Source: Brevundimonas sp. (GTDB lineage Bacteria > Pseudomonadota > Alphaproteobacteria > Caulobacterales > Caulobacteraceae). From it: a DNA stretch of 64,000 nucleotides. Location: assembly GCF_029945885.1 (NCBI RefSeq), contig NZ_JAQSDK010000006.1, positions 1 through 64,000 of the forward strand, written 5' to 3'. Shown here piece by piece: positions 45,238-58,921 of this stretch. A program made the position numbers and the translations under genes. Every line of letters starts with the position of its first letter. Positions within the stretch are counted from its first letter, which is position 1. The notes under the pieces are model-generated. The model was not told the origin of the DNA and did no database searches. It worked only from the letters and a program-made list of their open reading frames with translations.

Positions 45238-46016
45238 TGCTGCTCGCGATCGAACAGGGCAATACCAACACCCTTTTCGCCGTCCACGACGGCAACGACT
45301 GGATCGCCCAGTGGCGCACCGCCACGGCGGCCAGTCGCACCGCCGACGAATACGCGGTCTGGCTGACCCAGCTGCTGTCGATGCGCGGGCTGAAGCTGGA
45401 GGCGCTGGACGGCTGCATCATCTCCAGCGTCGTGCCGCAGTCGATCTTCAACCTGCGCAACCTGTCGCGGCGCTATCTGTCGGTTGAACCCCTGGTGATC
45501 GGCGAGAATGTCGAGCTCGGCATTCCGGTGCGGATCACCAAGCCCAGCGAGGCGGGGGCCGACCGGCTGGTCAACGCCCTGGGGGCCCATCTGGTCTATC
45601 CCGGCGACCTGATCGTCATCGACAGCGGTACCGCCACCACCTTCGATGTGGTCGCCGCCGACGGGGCCTTCGAGGGCGGCCTGATCGCTCCCGGCATCAA
45701 TCTCTCGCTCCAGGCCCTGCATGAGGCGGCGGCCATGTTGCCGCGGATCGCCATTCAGCGGCCGGAACGTGTTATCGGCAAGGATACGGTCTCCAATATG
45801 CAGTCCGGCGTCTTCTGGGGCTATGTCGCCCTGATCGAAGGCCTGGTCACGCGCATCAAGGCGGAGTGGGAAAAACCCATGACCGTCATCGGCACCGGCG
45901 GGGTCGCCTCGCTGTTCGAGGGGGCCACAGACAGCATCGACCGGTTCGATCCGGACCTGACCATACGCGGCCTACTCGAAATCTGGCGCCGCAATACCCA
46001 TCTGACGGACACATGA
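45237..46016 (+). CDS. coaX: Type III pantothenate kinase
   Basis: A 259-residue kinase for the first step of coenzyme A synthesis. It has the ASKHA fold: an N-terminal phosphate loop in the form [31 protein letters not shown] and GGLIAPGI. The usual aspartate before GNT appears as Glu6-Gln7. It is coupled to birA (1 bp) and to the RNase J gene (4 bp). Confidence 0.93.
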   Translation: MLLAIEQGNTNTLFAVHDGNDWIAQWRTATAASRTADEYAVWLTQLLSMRGLKLEALDGCIISSVVPQSIFNLRNLSRRYLSVEPLVIGENVELGIPVRITKPSEAGADRLVNALGAHLVYPGDLIVIDSGTATTFDVVAADGAFEGGLIAPGINLSLQALHEAAAMLPRIAIQRPERVIGKDTVSNMQSGVFWGYVALIEGLVTRIKAEWEKPMTVIGTGGVASLFEGATDSIDRFDPDLTIRGLLEIWRRNTHLTDT

Positions 46017-47686
46017 AAAAACAAACCAGCGACGAACTCGTATTCCTGCCGCTCGGCGGCTCGAACGAGATCGGTATGAATCTCAATCTCTACGGCTACG
46101 GCCCGGAGTCCAATCGCCAGTGGATGGTGGTCGACGTGGGGGTGACCTTCGGTGACCTGTCGACGCCCGGCGTCGATGTCATCGTGCCCGATCCCGCCTT
46201 CCTCGAGGGCGAGAAGATCCTCGGCATCGTGCTGACCCACGCCCATGAGGACCATATCGGGGCCCTGGGCTGGCTCTGGGCCAGGATGAAGGCCCCGCTG
46301 TATGCGACGCCCTTTACCGCCTATCTGATCCGCGACAAGCTGCGCGAGGCCGGCATTCTGGATCAGGTCAAGCTGATCGAGGTGCCGCTGGGCGGCAGTG
46401 TCGACCTGGGCCCGTTCCAGGTGACCATGATCACCATGACCCATTCGATCGCCGAGCCGAACGGCCTGGCCATCAAGACGCCGCTCGGCACGGTATTCCA
46501 CACCGGCGACTGGAAGATCGATGATGAACCGGTCGTCGGCGAGCTCACTGACGGCGGGGCCATTTCGGCGCTGGGCGACGAGGGCGTCCTGGCCATGGTC
46601 TGTGACTCGACCAATGTCTTCGTTGACGGCGTGGCCGGCTCCGAGGGCGGCGTCGCCCGGGCCATGACCAAGCTCATCAGCGGCCTCAAGGGCCGGATCG
46701 CCGTCGGCTGTTTCGCCTCCAACGTCGCCCGTATGGACAGCGTCATCCGCGCCGCCGAGGCATCGGGTCGTCGCGTCTCGCTGGCGGGCCGGTCGATGCA
46801 CCGCATCACCGCCGCCGCCAAACACGTCGGTATGCTCAGCGACATCAAGCCCTTCCTGACCGACGAGGAAGCCCGCGTCTGGCCCGAGGACGAGATCCTG
46901 TATCTCTGCACCGGCAGCCAGGGCGAAAGCCGCGCGGCCCTGTCGCGCGTCGCCGAGGGCACCCATCCGGTAATCCGGCTGGGGCGTGGCGATCACTGCA
47001 TCTTCTCGTCGCGGGTGATCCCCGGCAACGAACTGTCGATCGGTCGCCTGCAGGACAAGCTCGCCGACAAGGGCGTCCGCCTCTACACCGAGAAGGACCA
47101 TCCCGGCATCCACGTCTCGGGTCACCCGTGCCGTGACGAGCTGAAGCAGATGTACGCCTGGGCCCGGCCGCAGATCTCGGTGCCGACCCACGGCATGCGT
47201 CGCCACCTGATGGAACACGCCAACCTGGCCCGCGATCTGGGAATCAAGGAGCAGGTGACGCCGCGCAACGGCGACATGGTGCGCCTGGCCCCCGGTCCGG
47301 CGGCGATCATCGATGAAGTGCCGTCCGGCCGTCTGTACGTCGACGGCGGCATGCTGGTGACCGAACAGGGCGAAGCCCTGCGCGAGCGCCGCCACGCCTC
47401 GACCAACGGCATTCTGGTCGTGTCCTTCGCCCTCGATTCCGGTGGCAAGATCGTCAGCGACATCGACATGCGGGCCATCGGCCTGCCCAGTGGCGACGAG
47501 CGTCCGCTGGGTGACGCCCTCGACGGTCTGGCCGAACGGGTCGAACAGGTGGTCAACGGCCTCAAGCCCCAGGCCCGCGACGATGACGACGCTGTCGAAC
47601 AGGCTGTCGCCCGCGTATTGAAGAAGGCCAGCCAGCAGATCTGGGATCGTCGACCGATCGTCGAGACCATAGTGCTGCGCCTGTAG
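46013..47686 (+). CDS. Ribonuclease J
   Basis: A 557-residue metallo-beta-lactamase/beta-CASP ribonuclease with endonuclease and 5'-3' exonuclease activity, used for rRNA maturation and mRNA decay in alphaproteobacteria. The metal motif THAHEDH is at 75-81 (His76, His78, Asp80, His81). It is followed by HTGDWKID, the beta-CASP region with SNVARMDS and CTGSQGE, and [14 protein letters not shown]. The ATG at 46013 overlaps the coaX stop; the frame is open further upstream but inside coaX. Confidence 0.93.
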   Translation: MKKQTSDELVFLPLGGSNEIGMNLNLYGYGPESNRQWMVVDVGVTFGDLSTPGVDVIVPDPAFLEGEKILGIVLTHAHEDHIGALGWLWARMKAPLYATPFTAYLIRDKLREAGILDQVKLIEVPLGGSVDLGPFQVTMITMTHSIAEPNGLAIKTPLGTVFHTGDWKIDDEPVVGELTDGGAISALGDEGVLAMVCDSTNVFVDGVAGSEGGVARAMTKLISGLKGRIAVGCFASNVARMDSVIRAAEASGRRVSLAGRSMHRITAAAKHVGMLSDIKPFLTDEEARVWPEDEILYLCTGSQGESRAALSRVAEGTHPVIRLGRGDHCIFSSRVIPGNELSIGRLQDKLADKGVRLYTEKDHPGIHVSGHPCRDELKQMYAWARPQISVPTHGMRRHLMEHANLARDLGIKEQVTPRNGDMVRLAPGPAAIIDEVPSGRLYVDGGMLVTEQGEALRERRHASTNGILVVSFALDSGGKIVSDIDMRAIGLPSGDERPLGDALDGLAERVEQVVNGLKPQARDDDDAVEQAVARVLKKASQQIWDRRPIVETIVLRL

Positions 47687-47697
47687 GAGACCACGGG

Positions 47698-48036
47698 GTG
47701 ACCGACCGGCTGTTCCTGATCAATCCGGGCTGGCACGATGACCAGGGCGGGCCGTGGTTCTGCCCGGCCGGCTCGGTCGTCGAGGGGGTGCTGGGCTTCT
47801 ATCCGGCCCTGCGTGATCATCTCGAGATCCGCTATCTGGACCATCCGCGTCCCCGCCCGCCGGTCATCGCCCTGGTGGGGGAGGCGCACCAGAGCTGTCC
47901 GCTGCTGGTGCTGGACGGTGAGTTCGACTGGCCGGAGGCGGAGACCAGCGCCGCCACCGGCCATCGCTTCCTGCAGGACGAGGCGATCCTGCCCTATCTG
48001 GCGGCCCGCTACGGCGTGGGCCGGCCCCATCCCTGA
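47698..48036 (+). CDS. DUF3088 family protein
   Basis: A 112-residue protein with a GTG start. The family pattern is clear: LINPGWHDDQGGPWFCPAGSVVEGVL, then HPRPRPPVIALVGEAHQSCPLLVL. DUF3088 proteins look thioredoxin-like. Here the N-terminal motif has a single Cys (FCPAG), so disulfide chemistry of the CxxC kind is not expected. Function is unknown. It lies 11 bp after RNase J and 9 bp before the epimerase gene. Confidence 0.78.
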   Translation: MTDRLFLINPGWHDDQGGPWFCPAGSVVEGVLGFYPALRDHLEIRYLDHPRPRPPVIALVGEAHQSCPLLVLDGEFDWPEAETSAATGHRFLQDEAILPYLAARYGVGRPHP

Positions 48037-48045
48037 GGACCGGTG

Positions 48046-48468
48046 ATGATCGGCAAGCTGAACCACGTCGGGGTCGCGACCCCGTCCATTGCGGACAGTA
48101 TCGCCCTGTACCGCGACATGCTGGGCGTGACGGCCATCGGCACCCCCTTCGACCTGCCGTCCCAGGGGGTCCGGGTCTGTTTCGTCGACCTGCCCAATGC
48201 CCAGATCGAACTGATCGAGCCGCTGGGCGAGGAGTCGCCGATCCATGGCTTCCTGGCCAAGAACCCGCGCGGCGGCCAGCATCACATCTGTTTCGAGGTC
48301 GAGGACATCCTCGCCGCCCGTGACGCCCTGCGGGCCAGGGGGGCGACCATTCTCGGCACCGGTGAGCCGCGCATCGGGGCCCACGGTACCCCGATCATCT
48401 TCGTCCACCCGCGCGACATGGGTGGTATGCTCGTTGAACTGATGGAAACGCCGAAGGAGGCGCACTGA
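48046..48468 (+). CDS. mce: Methylmalonyl-CoA epimerase
   Basis: A 140-residue vicinal-oxygen-chelate enzyme that interconverts (S)- and (R)-methylmalonyl-CoA, needed for propionyl-CoA use through the B12-dependent mutase. The metal-binding His7 lies in LNHVGVATP, then QHHICFEVEDI and a C-terminal GGMLVELME with the third ligand Glu. A GTG directly before the ATG is an alternative start. The link to cobalamin is notable because cobS is also in the window. Confidence 0.92.
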   Translation: MIGKLNHVGVATPSIADSIALYRDMLGVTAIGTPFDLPSQGVRVCFVDLPNAQIELIEPLGEESPIHGFLAKNPRGGQHHICFEVEDILAARDALRARGATILGTGEPRIGAHGTPIIFVHPRDMGGMLVELMETPKEAH

Positions 48469-48470
48469 TC

Positions 48471-48734
48471 ATGCCGATTGGTCCGATGACGATGTTCGCC
48501 ATCTATGTGGTGGTCTGGTGGGTGGTGCTGTTCGCCATCCTGCCGCTGGGGACGTCGAAGGAAGTCCACGCCCCGCCGACCGACGGGGGCCAGTGGGGCG
48601 CGCCCGACACGCCCAATCTGAAGCGCAAATTCCTGACCACGACCTGGGTTTCCCTGATCGTCTGGGCCGGGATCATGGTGATGATCTGGGTCGGCTGGAT
48701 GCCGTTGCCGGACCTGGCCCCGCCGACAGTCTGA
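48471..48734 (+). CDS. DUF1467 family membrane protein
   Basis: An 87-residue protein with two membrane helices (about 7-26 and 57-78). The family pattern is an IYVVVWWVVLFAILPLG helix, an acidic/Gly loop (PTDGGQWGAPDTPNLKRKF), and a second helix. DUF1467 genes regularly follow the epimerase gene and precede proS in alphaproteobacteria. Function is unknown. It starts 2 bp after mce. Confidence 0.85.
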   Translation: MPIGPMTMFAIYVVVWWVVLFAILPLGTSKEVHAPPTDGGQWGAPDTPNLKRKFLTTTWVSLIVWAGIMVMIWVGWMPLPDLAPPTV

Positions 48735-48806
48735 GGCACGCCTAGCTTTTGCCCCGCCGACCCGGCTAAAGCACAGGTCGACTGACCTCTTGCCGGATAT
48801 TTGCCC

Positions 48807-50123
48807 ATGCGCCTGTCGCGCTATTTCCTGCCCACGCTGAAAGACACGCCGTCCGAAGCGCAGATTATCTCGCACCAACTGATGCTGCGCGCGGGTCTGG
48901 TGCGGCAGGAGGCGGCCGGCATCTATGCCTGGCTGCCGCTGGGGCTGCGGGTGCTGAAGAAGATCGAGCAGATCGTGCGCGAGGAACAGGAGCGGGCCGG
49001 GGCGGTCGAACTGCTGATGCCGACGCTGCAGCTGGCGGACCTGTGGCGCGAAAGCGGCCGCTATGACGCCTACGGGCCGGAGATGCTGCGCATCACCGAC
49101 CGGCACGAGCGCGAGCTGCTGTACGGCCCCACCAATGAGGAGATGGTCACCGACATCTTCCGGGCCTACGTCAAATCCTACAAGGCGCTGCCGCTGAACC
49201 TGTTTCACATCCAGTGGAAATTCCGCGACGAGCGCCGCCCGCGCTTCGGCGTGATGCGCGGCCGAGAATTCCTGATGAAGGACGCCTATTCGTTCGACAT
49301 CGACGAAGCCTCGGCCCGCAAGGCCTACAACCGGATGTTCGTGGCCTATCTGAACACCTTCGCCCGCCTGGGTCTGAAGGCGGTGCCGATGCGCGCCGAC
49401 ACCGGCCCGATCGGCGGCGACCTGAGCCATGAGTTCATCGTCCTGGCCGAGACCGGCGAAAGCCAGGTCTTCTGCGACCGCAAACTGGTCGAGATGCCGG
49501 TGCCCGGGCCCGACGTCGACTGGGACGACCTGCAGGCGACGGTTGACCAGCGCACGGCCCTGTACGCCGCGACCGAGGAAATGCACGACGCGGCCCGGTT
49601 CGAGGGTGAGACGCCCGAGGCCGACCGTCTGACCGCCCGCGGCATCGAGGTCGGCCACATCTTCTATTTCGGCACCAAATATTCGGCCCCGATGAAGGCC
49701 TCTGTCCAGGGGCCCGACGGCGTCGACCGGCCGGTCCATATGGGCAGCTATGGCGTCGGCGTGTCGCGGCTGATGGGGGCCATCATCGAGGCCAGCCATG
49801 ATGCCGGCGGCATCATCTGGCCCGACGCCGTGGCCCCGTTCGACGTGGTGGTCATCAATCTGCGGGTCAGTGACGCCGCCGTCTCGGCCGCCTGCGAGGA
49901 GGCCGTGGCTGCCCTGGAGGCCGCCGGTCGCGACGTGCTGTACGACGACACCGACGAACGCCCCGGCGGCAAGTTCGCCACGGCCGACCTGATCGGCATC
50001 CCGTGGCAGCTGACCATCGGACCCAAGGGCGTGGCCGAGGGCGTGGTCGAGCTGAAGCGCCGCGCCACCGGTGAGAAACAGACCCTGCCGCTGGCCGAAG
50101 CCATGGAGCGGATCGGACGATGA
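48807..50123 (+). CDS. proS: Prolyl-tRNA synthetase, short bacterial type
   Basis: A 438-residue class II aminoacyl-tRNA synthetase. Motif 2 region ([31 protein letters not shown]) and motif 3 ([15 protein letters not shown]) are clear, and the C-terminal anticodon domain follows. The large editing insertion of E. coli ProRS is absent, as usual in alphaproteobacteria. The start is ATG 48807; the TTG two codons before is less likely. The stop overlaps lolC. Confidence 0.95.
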   Translation: MRLSRYFLPTLKDTPSEAQIISHQLMLRAGLVRQEAAGIYAWLPLGLRVLKKIEQIVREEQERAGAVELLMPTLQLADLWRESGRYDAYGPEMLRITDRHERELLYGPTNEEMVTDIFRAYVKSYKALPLNLFHIQWKFRDERRPRFGVMRGREFLMKDAYSFDIDEASARKAYNRMFVAYLNTFARLGLKAVPMRADTGPIGGDLSHEFIVLAETGESQVFCDRKLVEMPVPGPDVDWDDLQATVDQRTALYAATEEMHDAARFEGETPEADRLTARGIEVGHIFYFGTKYSAPMKASVQGPDGVDRPVHMGSYGVGVSRLMGAIIEASHDAGGIIWPDAVAPFDVVVINLRVSDAAVSAACEEAVAALEAAGRDVLYDDTDERPGGKFATADLIGIPWQLTIGPKGVAEGVVELKRRATGEKQTLPLAEAMERIGR

Positions 50124-51416
50124 CGGATACGATCCCGGCGGCGCGGCCGCCCAAGCCCGCCGGGCCCTTCTCCTCGTGGGAGATCGGTCTCGCGCTTCGC
50201 TATCTGCGGGCCCGGCGCAAGGACGGCGGCATCGCCCTGATCGCCATCATCAGCTACGTCGCCATCACCCTGGCGGTGCTGGCCCTGATCACCGTGATGA
50301 GCATCATGGCCGGGTTCCGCAGTGAACTGCTGAGCCGGATGCTGTCGTTCAACGGCCATATGTATGTCCAGGGCCAGGTGCTGGTCTCGCCGGAACGCGA
50401 TGCGGCCGTGGCCCGGCTGAAGGCCATCCCCGGCGTGGTCAGCGTCACCCCCCTGACCGAGTCGCAGAGCCTGCTGCGCGCGGCGGGCCAGACGACCGGT
50501 GCCATGGTGCGCGGCCTTCGCGCCGAAGACCTGGATTCCATGGCCTATGTCTATGAGAGCCTGACGCCCGAGGCCCGGGCCGGATTCGGCCAGGGCGACT
50601 GGGGCGGCGACCGGGTGCTGATCGGCAAGGCGCTGGCGGATTCCCTGGGCGTCGGTGTCGGCGATCCGGTCACCCTCTATTCGCCGGACGGCGCGGGCTC
50701 GGCCTTCGGCAATCTGGGCGGGCTGGAGAAGACCTATACGGTCGGGGGCGTGTTCAGCTCGGGTACCGCCGATTTCGACCGGCTGTTCGTCTTCATGCCG
50801 CTGGAACAGGCCCAGCTGTTCTTCGGCAAGGAGGGGCTCTGGGATGTGATCGAGATGAAGGTCGCCGATCCCGACAATGTCGCCGCCTATCTGGAACCTG
50901 CCCGGCAGGCTGCCGGTCCCGGCGCGATCGTCAGCGACTGGCGCGACCGTCTGGCCGCCTTCTGGGGCGCGCTGAAGGTCGAGCGGGTGGCCATGAGCAT
51001 CATCCTGGGCCTGGTCGTGGCCATCGCCGCCCTGAACATCATCTCGGGCATCGTGATGCTGGTGAAGAACAAGACGCGCGACATCGCCATCCTGCGCACG
51101 GTCGGGGCCAGCCAGGCGGCGATGATGCGCGTCTTCTTCGTGGCCGGGGCGGCCATCGGCGTCGCCGGCACCATCAGCGGTCTGGTGCTCGGTCTGGTCT
51201 TCTGCCTGAACATCGGCGCGATCCAGCATTTCCTCGAGGCCCTGCTGGGCGTGCAGCTGTTCAACCAGGAGGTCTATATGCTGGATGCGATCCCGGCCCT
51301 GGTCGATCCGGTCGACGTCTTCTGGGTCGCGATCTGGTCGCTGTTCATGTCCTGTGTCGCCTCGCTGCTGCCGTCCTGGCAGGCGGCCAGGCTCGATCCT
51401 GTGGAGGCCCTGCGTT

Positions 51417-51424
<8 letters not shown>
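50120..51424 (+). CDS. lolC: Lipoprotein-releasing ABC transporter permease (LolC/E type)
   Basis: A 434-residue inner-membrane permease that, with LolD, extracts outer-membrane lipoproteins and passes them to LolA. It has an N-terminal helix ([21 protein letters not shown]), a large periplasmic domain and three C-terminal helices of the FtsX fold ([24 protein letters not shown]). Only one permease gene is present, so it may act as a homodimer. It overlaps proS by 4 bp and lolD by 8 bp. Confidence 0.93.
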
Positions 51425-52160
<736 letters not shown>

Positions 52161-52195
52161 GGACCGTCGTCCCCGAAAGGGCCTCCACCGGAGGC

Positions 52196-52618
52196 ATGCC
52201 CATGACCGAGGCCATCCACGCCCAACTGGATACGGCGCACCAGGCCCTGGCTGACGGCCGGGTCATGGAGGCGCGCAACGCCTATGCCCGCGCGTCCGCC
52301 CTGAGCCGCGAGGCCGGCGCGCATCTGCTACAGGCCCGCGCCCTGGCGCATCTGGCCGAGATCGATCTGGGGGCGCGCCGTCCCGACGCCGCCCTGGCCC
52401 ATGCGGACCAGGCCGCGGCCCTGTACCGGGCCCACGACGGCTGGACGGCCCTGGACCTGGCCCGGGTGCTGCGGCTGGCGGCGCGGGCGCTGGACGAACT
52501 GCGTCACGACAGTGAGGCGGCCCTGCGCTGGAACCAGGCGCGGGACCTGTTCCAGGCGGCGGGGGACACGGCCGCCGTGGCTGAATGCGAGGGGCGGCTG
52601 GGCGACCCGGCCGGTTAG
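52196..52618 (+). CDS. Small TPR-like helical protein
   Basis: A 140-residue Ala-rich helical protein. Three or four repeats of about 34-40 residues are visible (AHQALADGRVMEARNAYARA, ARALAHLAEIDLGARRPDAALAHADQAA, EAALRWNQARDLFQAAGDTAAVAECEGRL), typical of tetratricopeptide repeats. It is cytoplasmic, with no signal. It has an ATG at 52196, and a second ATG two codons on is equally possible. It lies 35 bp after lolD. Such proteins bind partner peptides; the partner is unknown. Confidence 0.72.
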   Translation: MPMTEAIHAQLDTAHQALADGRVMEARNAYARASALSREAGAHLLQARALAHLAEIDLGARRPDAALAHADQAAALYRAHDGWTALDLARVLRLAARALDELRHDSEAALRWNQARDLFQAAGDTAAVAECEGRLGDPAG

Positions 52619-52621
52619 GGC

Positions 52622-52738
52622 CTATTTCTTTCCGGGCGGGGTGGTGAAGGGCGAGGCCCCGGCGGCAACGGCCGGCTTGGGCTTTTCGGCCTTGGGCTTG
52701 CGGACTTCCTTGTTGCTCTTGACTTGACCCTTGGCCAT
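52622..52738 (-). CDS. 38-residue basic protein (MAKGQ family)
   Basis: A very short lysine-rich protein, beginning MAKGQVKSNKEVRKPKAEK and ending in a Pro/Ala/Thr tail. Small proteins with this start are widespread in proteobacteria and always annotated as hypothetical, as far as I recall. The longer open frame (to 52825) has no similarity upstream of the MAKGQ start, and a GGAGAG ribosome site precedes it. Charge and length suggest nucleic-acid or ribosome association, but that is inference. Confidence 0.65.
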   Translation of the reverse strand: MAKGQVKSNKEVRKPKAEKPKPAVAAGASPFTTPPGKK

Positions 52739-52837
52739 GGCCGCTCTCCGGACGCCGCCCGCCGGAAGGGCGGGGGAGTGGCGTCGCTCTTCAGGATACA
52801 GCATTTGCGGCGACGGGGCGGACATTTAGTCGAGTCC

Positions 52838-52877
52838 TTGACGGGAACAAAGCCGCAACATAGAACATACAGGGAAC
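52838..52877 (+). promoter_or_regulatory. SOS promoter with LexA box
   Basis: GAAC (52863-52866), seven bases, then GAAC (52874-52877) match exactly the alphaproteobacterial LexA site GAAC-N7-GAAC. TTGACG at 52838-52843 is a good -35 element, and the box overlaps the expected -10 position (TAGAAC at 52861). Two further GAAC words at 52845 and 52884 flank it. The only gene directly downstream is the 29-codon frame at 52901. Confidence 0.78.
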
Positions 52878-52900
52878 ACACCAGAACAGGGGATAAGGTC

Positions 52901-52990
52901 ATGGCGCGTTGGGTTCGGGATATGCTGTCGCTTGCATCGTGTGGCGGCTTTGTCTGGATGGTCTGGCACGCGGCCCTGCTGGTCGCCTGA
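52901..52990 (+). CDS. sidA: SidA-like 29-residue SOS membrane peptide
   Basis: A 29-codon gene, too short for ordinary gene finding. A short basic N-terminus (MARWVRD) is followed by a single hydrophobic helix filling the rest (about 8-29, with FVWMVWHAALLVA). A ribosome site AGGGGA is at 52888-52893. It sits 23 bp after a LexA box. In Caulobacter, SidA is a 29-residue inner-membrane peptide under LexA control that blocks division at FtsW/FtsN; length, topology and regulation all agree. I could not compare the sequences directly, so the symbol is a proposal. The frame is open upstream, but the promoter and ribosome site fix this start. Confidence 0.7.
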   Translation: MARWVRDMLSLASCGGFVWMVWHAALLVA

Positions 52991-53124
52991 CCGGTCCCAG
53001 GCCCGGTTCGGCGGGCGCGAAGCGATCGATTTGATCGGGGGCGCGCGGGCGACGGCCAGAATCCCTGCATAGTCGATTCGGCTGCCGGGCCAGGCCCGGG
53101 GCAGGGGCCTGCCGGGCGGGACGA

Positions 53125-56652
<3,528 letters not shown>

Positions 56653-56679
56653 TCGACCGGGGGCGACGGGGCACGGTCC

Positions 56680-56708
56680 TTGCCTTTTCGGCTGATCCCG
56701 ACTAGAAG
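56680..56708 (+). promoter_or_regulatory. Candidate rpsB promoter
   Basis: TTGCCTT (56680-56686) and ACTAGAAG (56701-56708) are 14 bp apart, close to the Caulobacter housekeeping pattern TTGACGS-N10-14-GCTANAWC and similar in form to the nuo promoter. A leader of about 130 nt would result. Confidence 0.55.
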
Positions 56709-56724
56709 CCGCCCCACTTCTCAC

Positions 56725-56810
56725 GCAGGCGTGGTGAGGTTCGGGGAGACATCCCGGCCCCTGCCGTTCCGAGGAGCCCCCCAATTCCGGGTGGCTCTTT
56801 CACCGCCTGC
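56725..56810 (+). promoter_or_regulatory. Structured rpsB leader
   Basis: GCAGGCG(T)GGTG at 56725-56736 can pair with CACCGCCTGC at 56801-56810. This encloses an inner hairpin GAGCC..CCC / GGG..GGCTC (56774-56797). The 5' leader of the S2 operon is known to be an autoregulatory target in other bacteria; this closed, two-stem structure just before the start is a candidate for the same. Confidence 0.45.
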
Positions 56811-56843
56811 GCAAGGTTGATCGGAAAAAGGACTTACCAGATC

Positions 56844-57767
56844 ATGGCTCTGCCTGAATTCTCCATGCGTACCCTGCTCGAAGCCGGCGCGCACTTCGGC
56901 CACCAGACGCACCGGTGGAACCCGAAGATGGAGCGCTACATCTTCGGATCGCGCTCGAACATCCACATCATCGACCTGTCGCAGTCGATGCCGCTGATGC
57001 ACCAGGCGCTGGTCGCCGTGCGTGAAGTCGCGGCCAAGGGCGGTCGCGTCCTGTTCGTCGGCACCAAGCGCCAGGCCGCCGGTCCGGTCGCCGAGGCCGC
57101 TACCCGCTGCGCCCAGTACTATATGAACAACCGTTGGCTCGGCGGCACGCTGACCAACTGGCGCACCGTGTCGGGCTCCATCGCCCGCCTGCGCGAGCTG
57201 GACACCCTGCTGGAATCCGGCGGCGACGGCCGGGTCAAGAAAGAACTGCTGAACCTCGAGCGCGAGCGCGACAAGCTCGAGCTGAGCCTCGGCGGCATCA
57301 AGGACATGGGATCCGTGCCGGACATCATGTTCGTGATCGACACCAACAAGGAGGCGATCGCCATCCTTGAGGCCCGCAAGCTGAACATCCCGATCATCGC
57401 CATCCTCGACACCAATTCGGACCCGGACGGCATCACCTATCCGATCCCGGGCAACGATGACGCCGCCCGCGCCATCCAGACCTATTGCGACCTGATCGCC
57501 GACGCCGTCCTCGACGGCCTGGCCGCCGGTGCCTCGCAGTCGGGCGTGGATCTGGGCGCATCGGAAGCGCCGGTCGAGCCGATGCTGGCCGAGGCTGCCG
57601 CCCCGGTCGCCGCTGACGTCGCCCCGGCCGGTACCGAGGCTGTCGCCGCTGAAATGATCGCCGCCGCCGAAGCCCCGGCCGCTGCTGAAGCTCCGGCTGC
57701 CGCCGAAGCTCCCGCCGCTGTCGAGGCGACCGAAGAGCCCGCCAAGGCCGAGGACGCGACGGCCTAA
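56844..57767 (+). CDS. rpsB: 30S ribosomal protein S2
   Basis: A 307-residue protein; E. coli S2 has 241. The core is standard: [36 protein letters not shown] and [23 protein letters not shown]. After about residue 245 there is a low-complexity tail rich in Ala, Glu and Pro with repeated [15 protein letters not shown] units, as seen in several alphaproteobacteria. The ATG at 56844 gives the conserved start. tsf follows after a hairpin. Confidence 0.97.
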   Translation: MALPEFSMRTLLEAGAHFGHQTHRWNPKMERYIFGSRSNIHIIDLSQSMPLMHQALVAVREVAAKGGRVLFVGTKRQAAGPVAEAATRCAQYYMNNRWLGGTLTNWRTVSGSIARLRELDTLLESGGDGRVKKELLNLERERDKLELSLGGIKDMGSVPDIMFVIDTNKEAIAILEARKLNIPIIAILDTNSDPDGITYPIPGNDDAARAIQTYCDLIADAVLDGLAAGASQSGVDLGASEAPVEPMLAEAAAPVAADVAPAGTEAVAAEMIAAAEAPAAAEAPAAAEAPAAVEATEEPAKAEDATA

Positions 57768-57803
57768 GCCGCCGCCGCTTTCCACCGCCGGCACAAGACC
57801 ATG

Positions 57804-57829
57804 CGGCCGGACCTCAACGGGTCCGGCCG
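57804..57829 (+). terminator. Hairpin between rpsB and tsf
   Basis: A perfect 10 bp stem (CGGCCGGACC / GGTCCGGCCG, 6 nt loop) is followed by TTCCC. The U-run is poor, so partial termination or an attenuator setting the S2 to EF-Ts ratio is more likely than full termination. Confidence 0.55.
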
Positions 57830-57859
57830 TTCCCGCATACAAATACTCAGGAGCCCACA

Positions 57860-58804
57860 ATGGCCGAGATCACCGCCGCCCTCGTCATGGAACTTCGCGC
57901 CAAGTCCGGCGTCGGCATGATGGATTGCAAAAAAGCCCTGCTCGAGAACGACGGCGACATCAGCGCCTCGATCGACTGGCTGCGCGCCAAGGGCCTGTCC
58001 AAGGCCGCCAAGAAGGCCGACCGCGTCGCCGCCGAGGGCCTTGTGGCCGTCGCCTCGCGCGAAGACGGCAAGGGCGAGATCGGTGCCGCCATCGAGTTCA
58101 ACTCGGAGACCGATTTCGTCGCCCGCAACGAGCTGTTCCAGAACGCCGCCAAGGCCTTTGCCCAGCTGGGTCTGGAACATCACACGGTTGAAGCCCTGCA
58201 CGGTGCCGAACTGGAAGCCGGCAAGTCGGTCCAGGACGAAGTGACCAGCATGATCGCCACCATCGGTGAGAACATGCAGCTGCGCCGCGCTGCCCGCCTG
58301 TCGGTCGACGAGGGCGTCGTCGCCTCCTACGTCCACAATGCCGTCGCCCCGGGTCTGGGCCGTATCGGCGTGCTGGTCGCGCTGCACGGTGCCGGCGACA
58401 AGGACAAGCTGCGTGAACTGGGTCGCAAGATCGCCATGCACGTCGCCGCCACGGCACCGCTGTCGCTGAACACCGACGACCTCGACCCGGCCGCCATCGA
58501 GAAGGAACGCACCGTCCTGACCGAAAAGGCCAAGGAAGAAGGCAAGCCGGAAGCGATGATCGCCAAGATCGTCGAAGGCCAGATCAACAAATTCCAGAAG
58601 GACGTGGTGCTGACCAAGCAGCCGTTCGTGATGAACCCGGACGTGACCATCGAGCAGCTGGTCACGGAAGCCGGCAAGGAACTGGGCGCGCCCGGCCTGC
58701 ACCTGGCCGGCTTCGTCCGCCTGGCCCTGGGAGAAGGCGTGGAGAAGGTCGAAGGACCGGACTTCGCCGCTGAAGTCGCCTCGATGACCGGCGGCAACGC
58801 CTGA
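57860..58804 (+). CDS. tsf: Elongation factor Ts
   Basis: A 314-residue nucleotide exchange factor for EF-Tu. The N-terminal UBA-like domain has [23 protein letters not shown], followed by [10 protein letters not shown], the central dimerisation domain and [15 protein letters not shown] at the C-terminal module. The length is that of full EF-Ts. AGGAG lies 8 nt before the ATG. Confidence 0.97.
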   Translation: MAEITAALVMELRAKSGVGMMDCKKALLENDGDISASIDWLRAKGLSKAAKKADRVAAEGLVAVASREDGKGEIGAAIEFNSETDFVARNELFQNAAKAFAQLGLEHHTVEALHGAELEAGKSVQDEVTSMIATIGENMQLRRAARLSVDEGVVASYVHNAVAPGLGRIGVLVALHGAGDKDKLRELGRKIAMHVAATAPLSLNTDDLDPAAIEKERTVLTEKAKEEGKPEAMIAKIVEGQINKFQKDVVLTKQPFVMNPDVTIEQLVTEAGKELGAPGLHLAGFVRLALGEGVEKVEGPDFAAEVASMTGGNA

Positions 58805-58810
58805 TATAAG

Positions 58811-58872
58811 CCGCCACCTTACGGTGGCGGTTGCCTATGAGGGCGCGTTGGGCTTTGAAGCCCGACGCGCCC
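58811..58872 (+). terminator. Tandem hairpins after tsf
   Basis: Two stems lie in series. CCGCCACC/GGTGGCGG (58811-58830, TTAC loop) is followed by GGGCGCGTTGGGCT/AGCCCGACGCGCCC (58841-58872, one G-U pair, TTGA loop). CTTCGTC follows, so the U-tract is weak. They separate tsf from pyrH. Confidence 0.65.
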
Positions 58873-58921
58873 TTCGTCTATGATGACCTGCCCGATTCCC
58901 GCCTGCACACGGATCCGACCC

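Noticed and set aside
42879-45722. A 947-codon minus-strand frame across nuoN, birA and coaX
   Set aside because: It crosses three well-supported genes in antisense and shows no protein signature.
57660-57745. Tandem GCC/GCT-rich repeat at the end of rpsB considered as a separate repeat element
   Set aside because: It is the coding sequence of the Ala/Glu/Pro-rich S2 tail, a known alphaproteobacterial feature.
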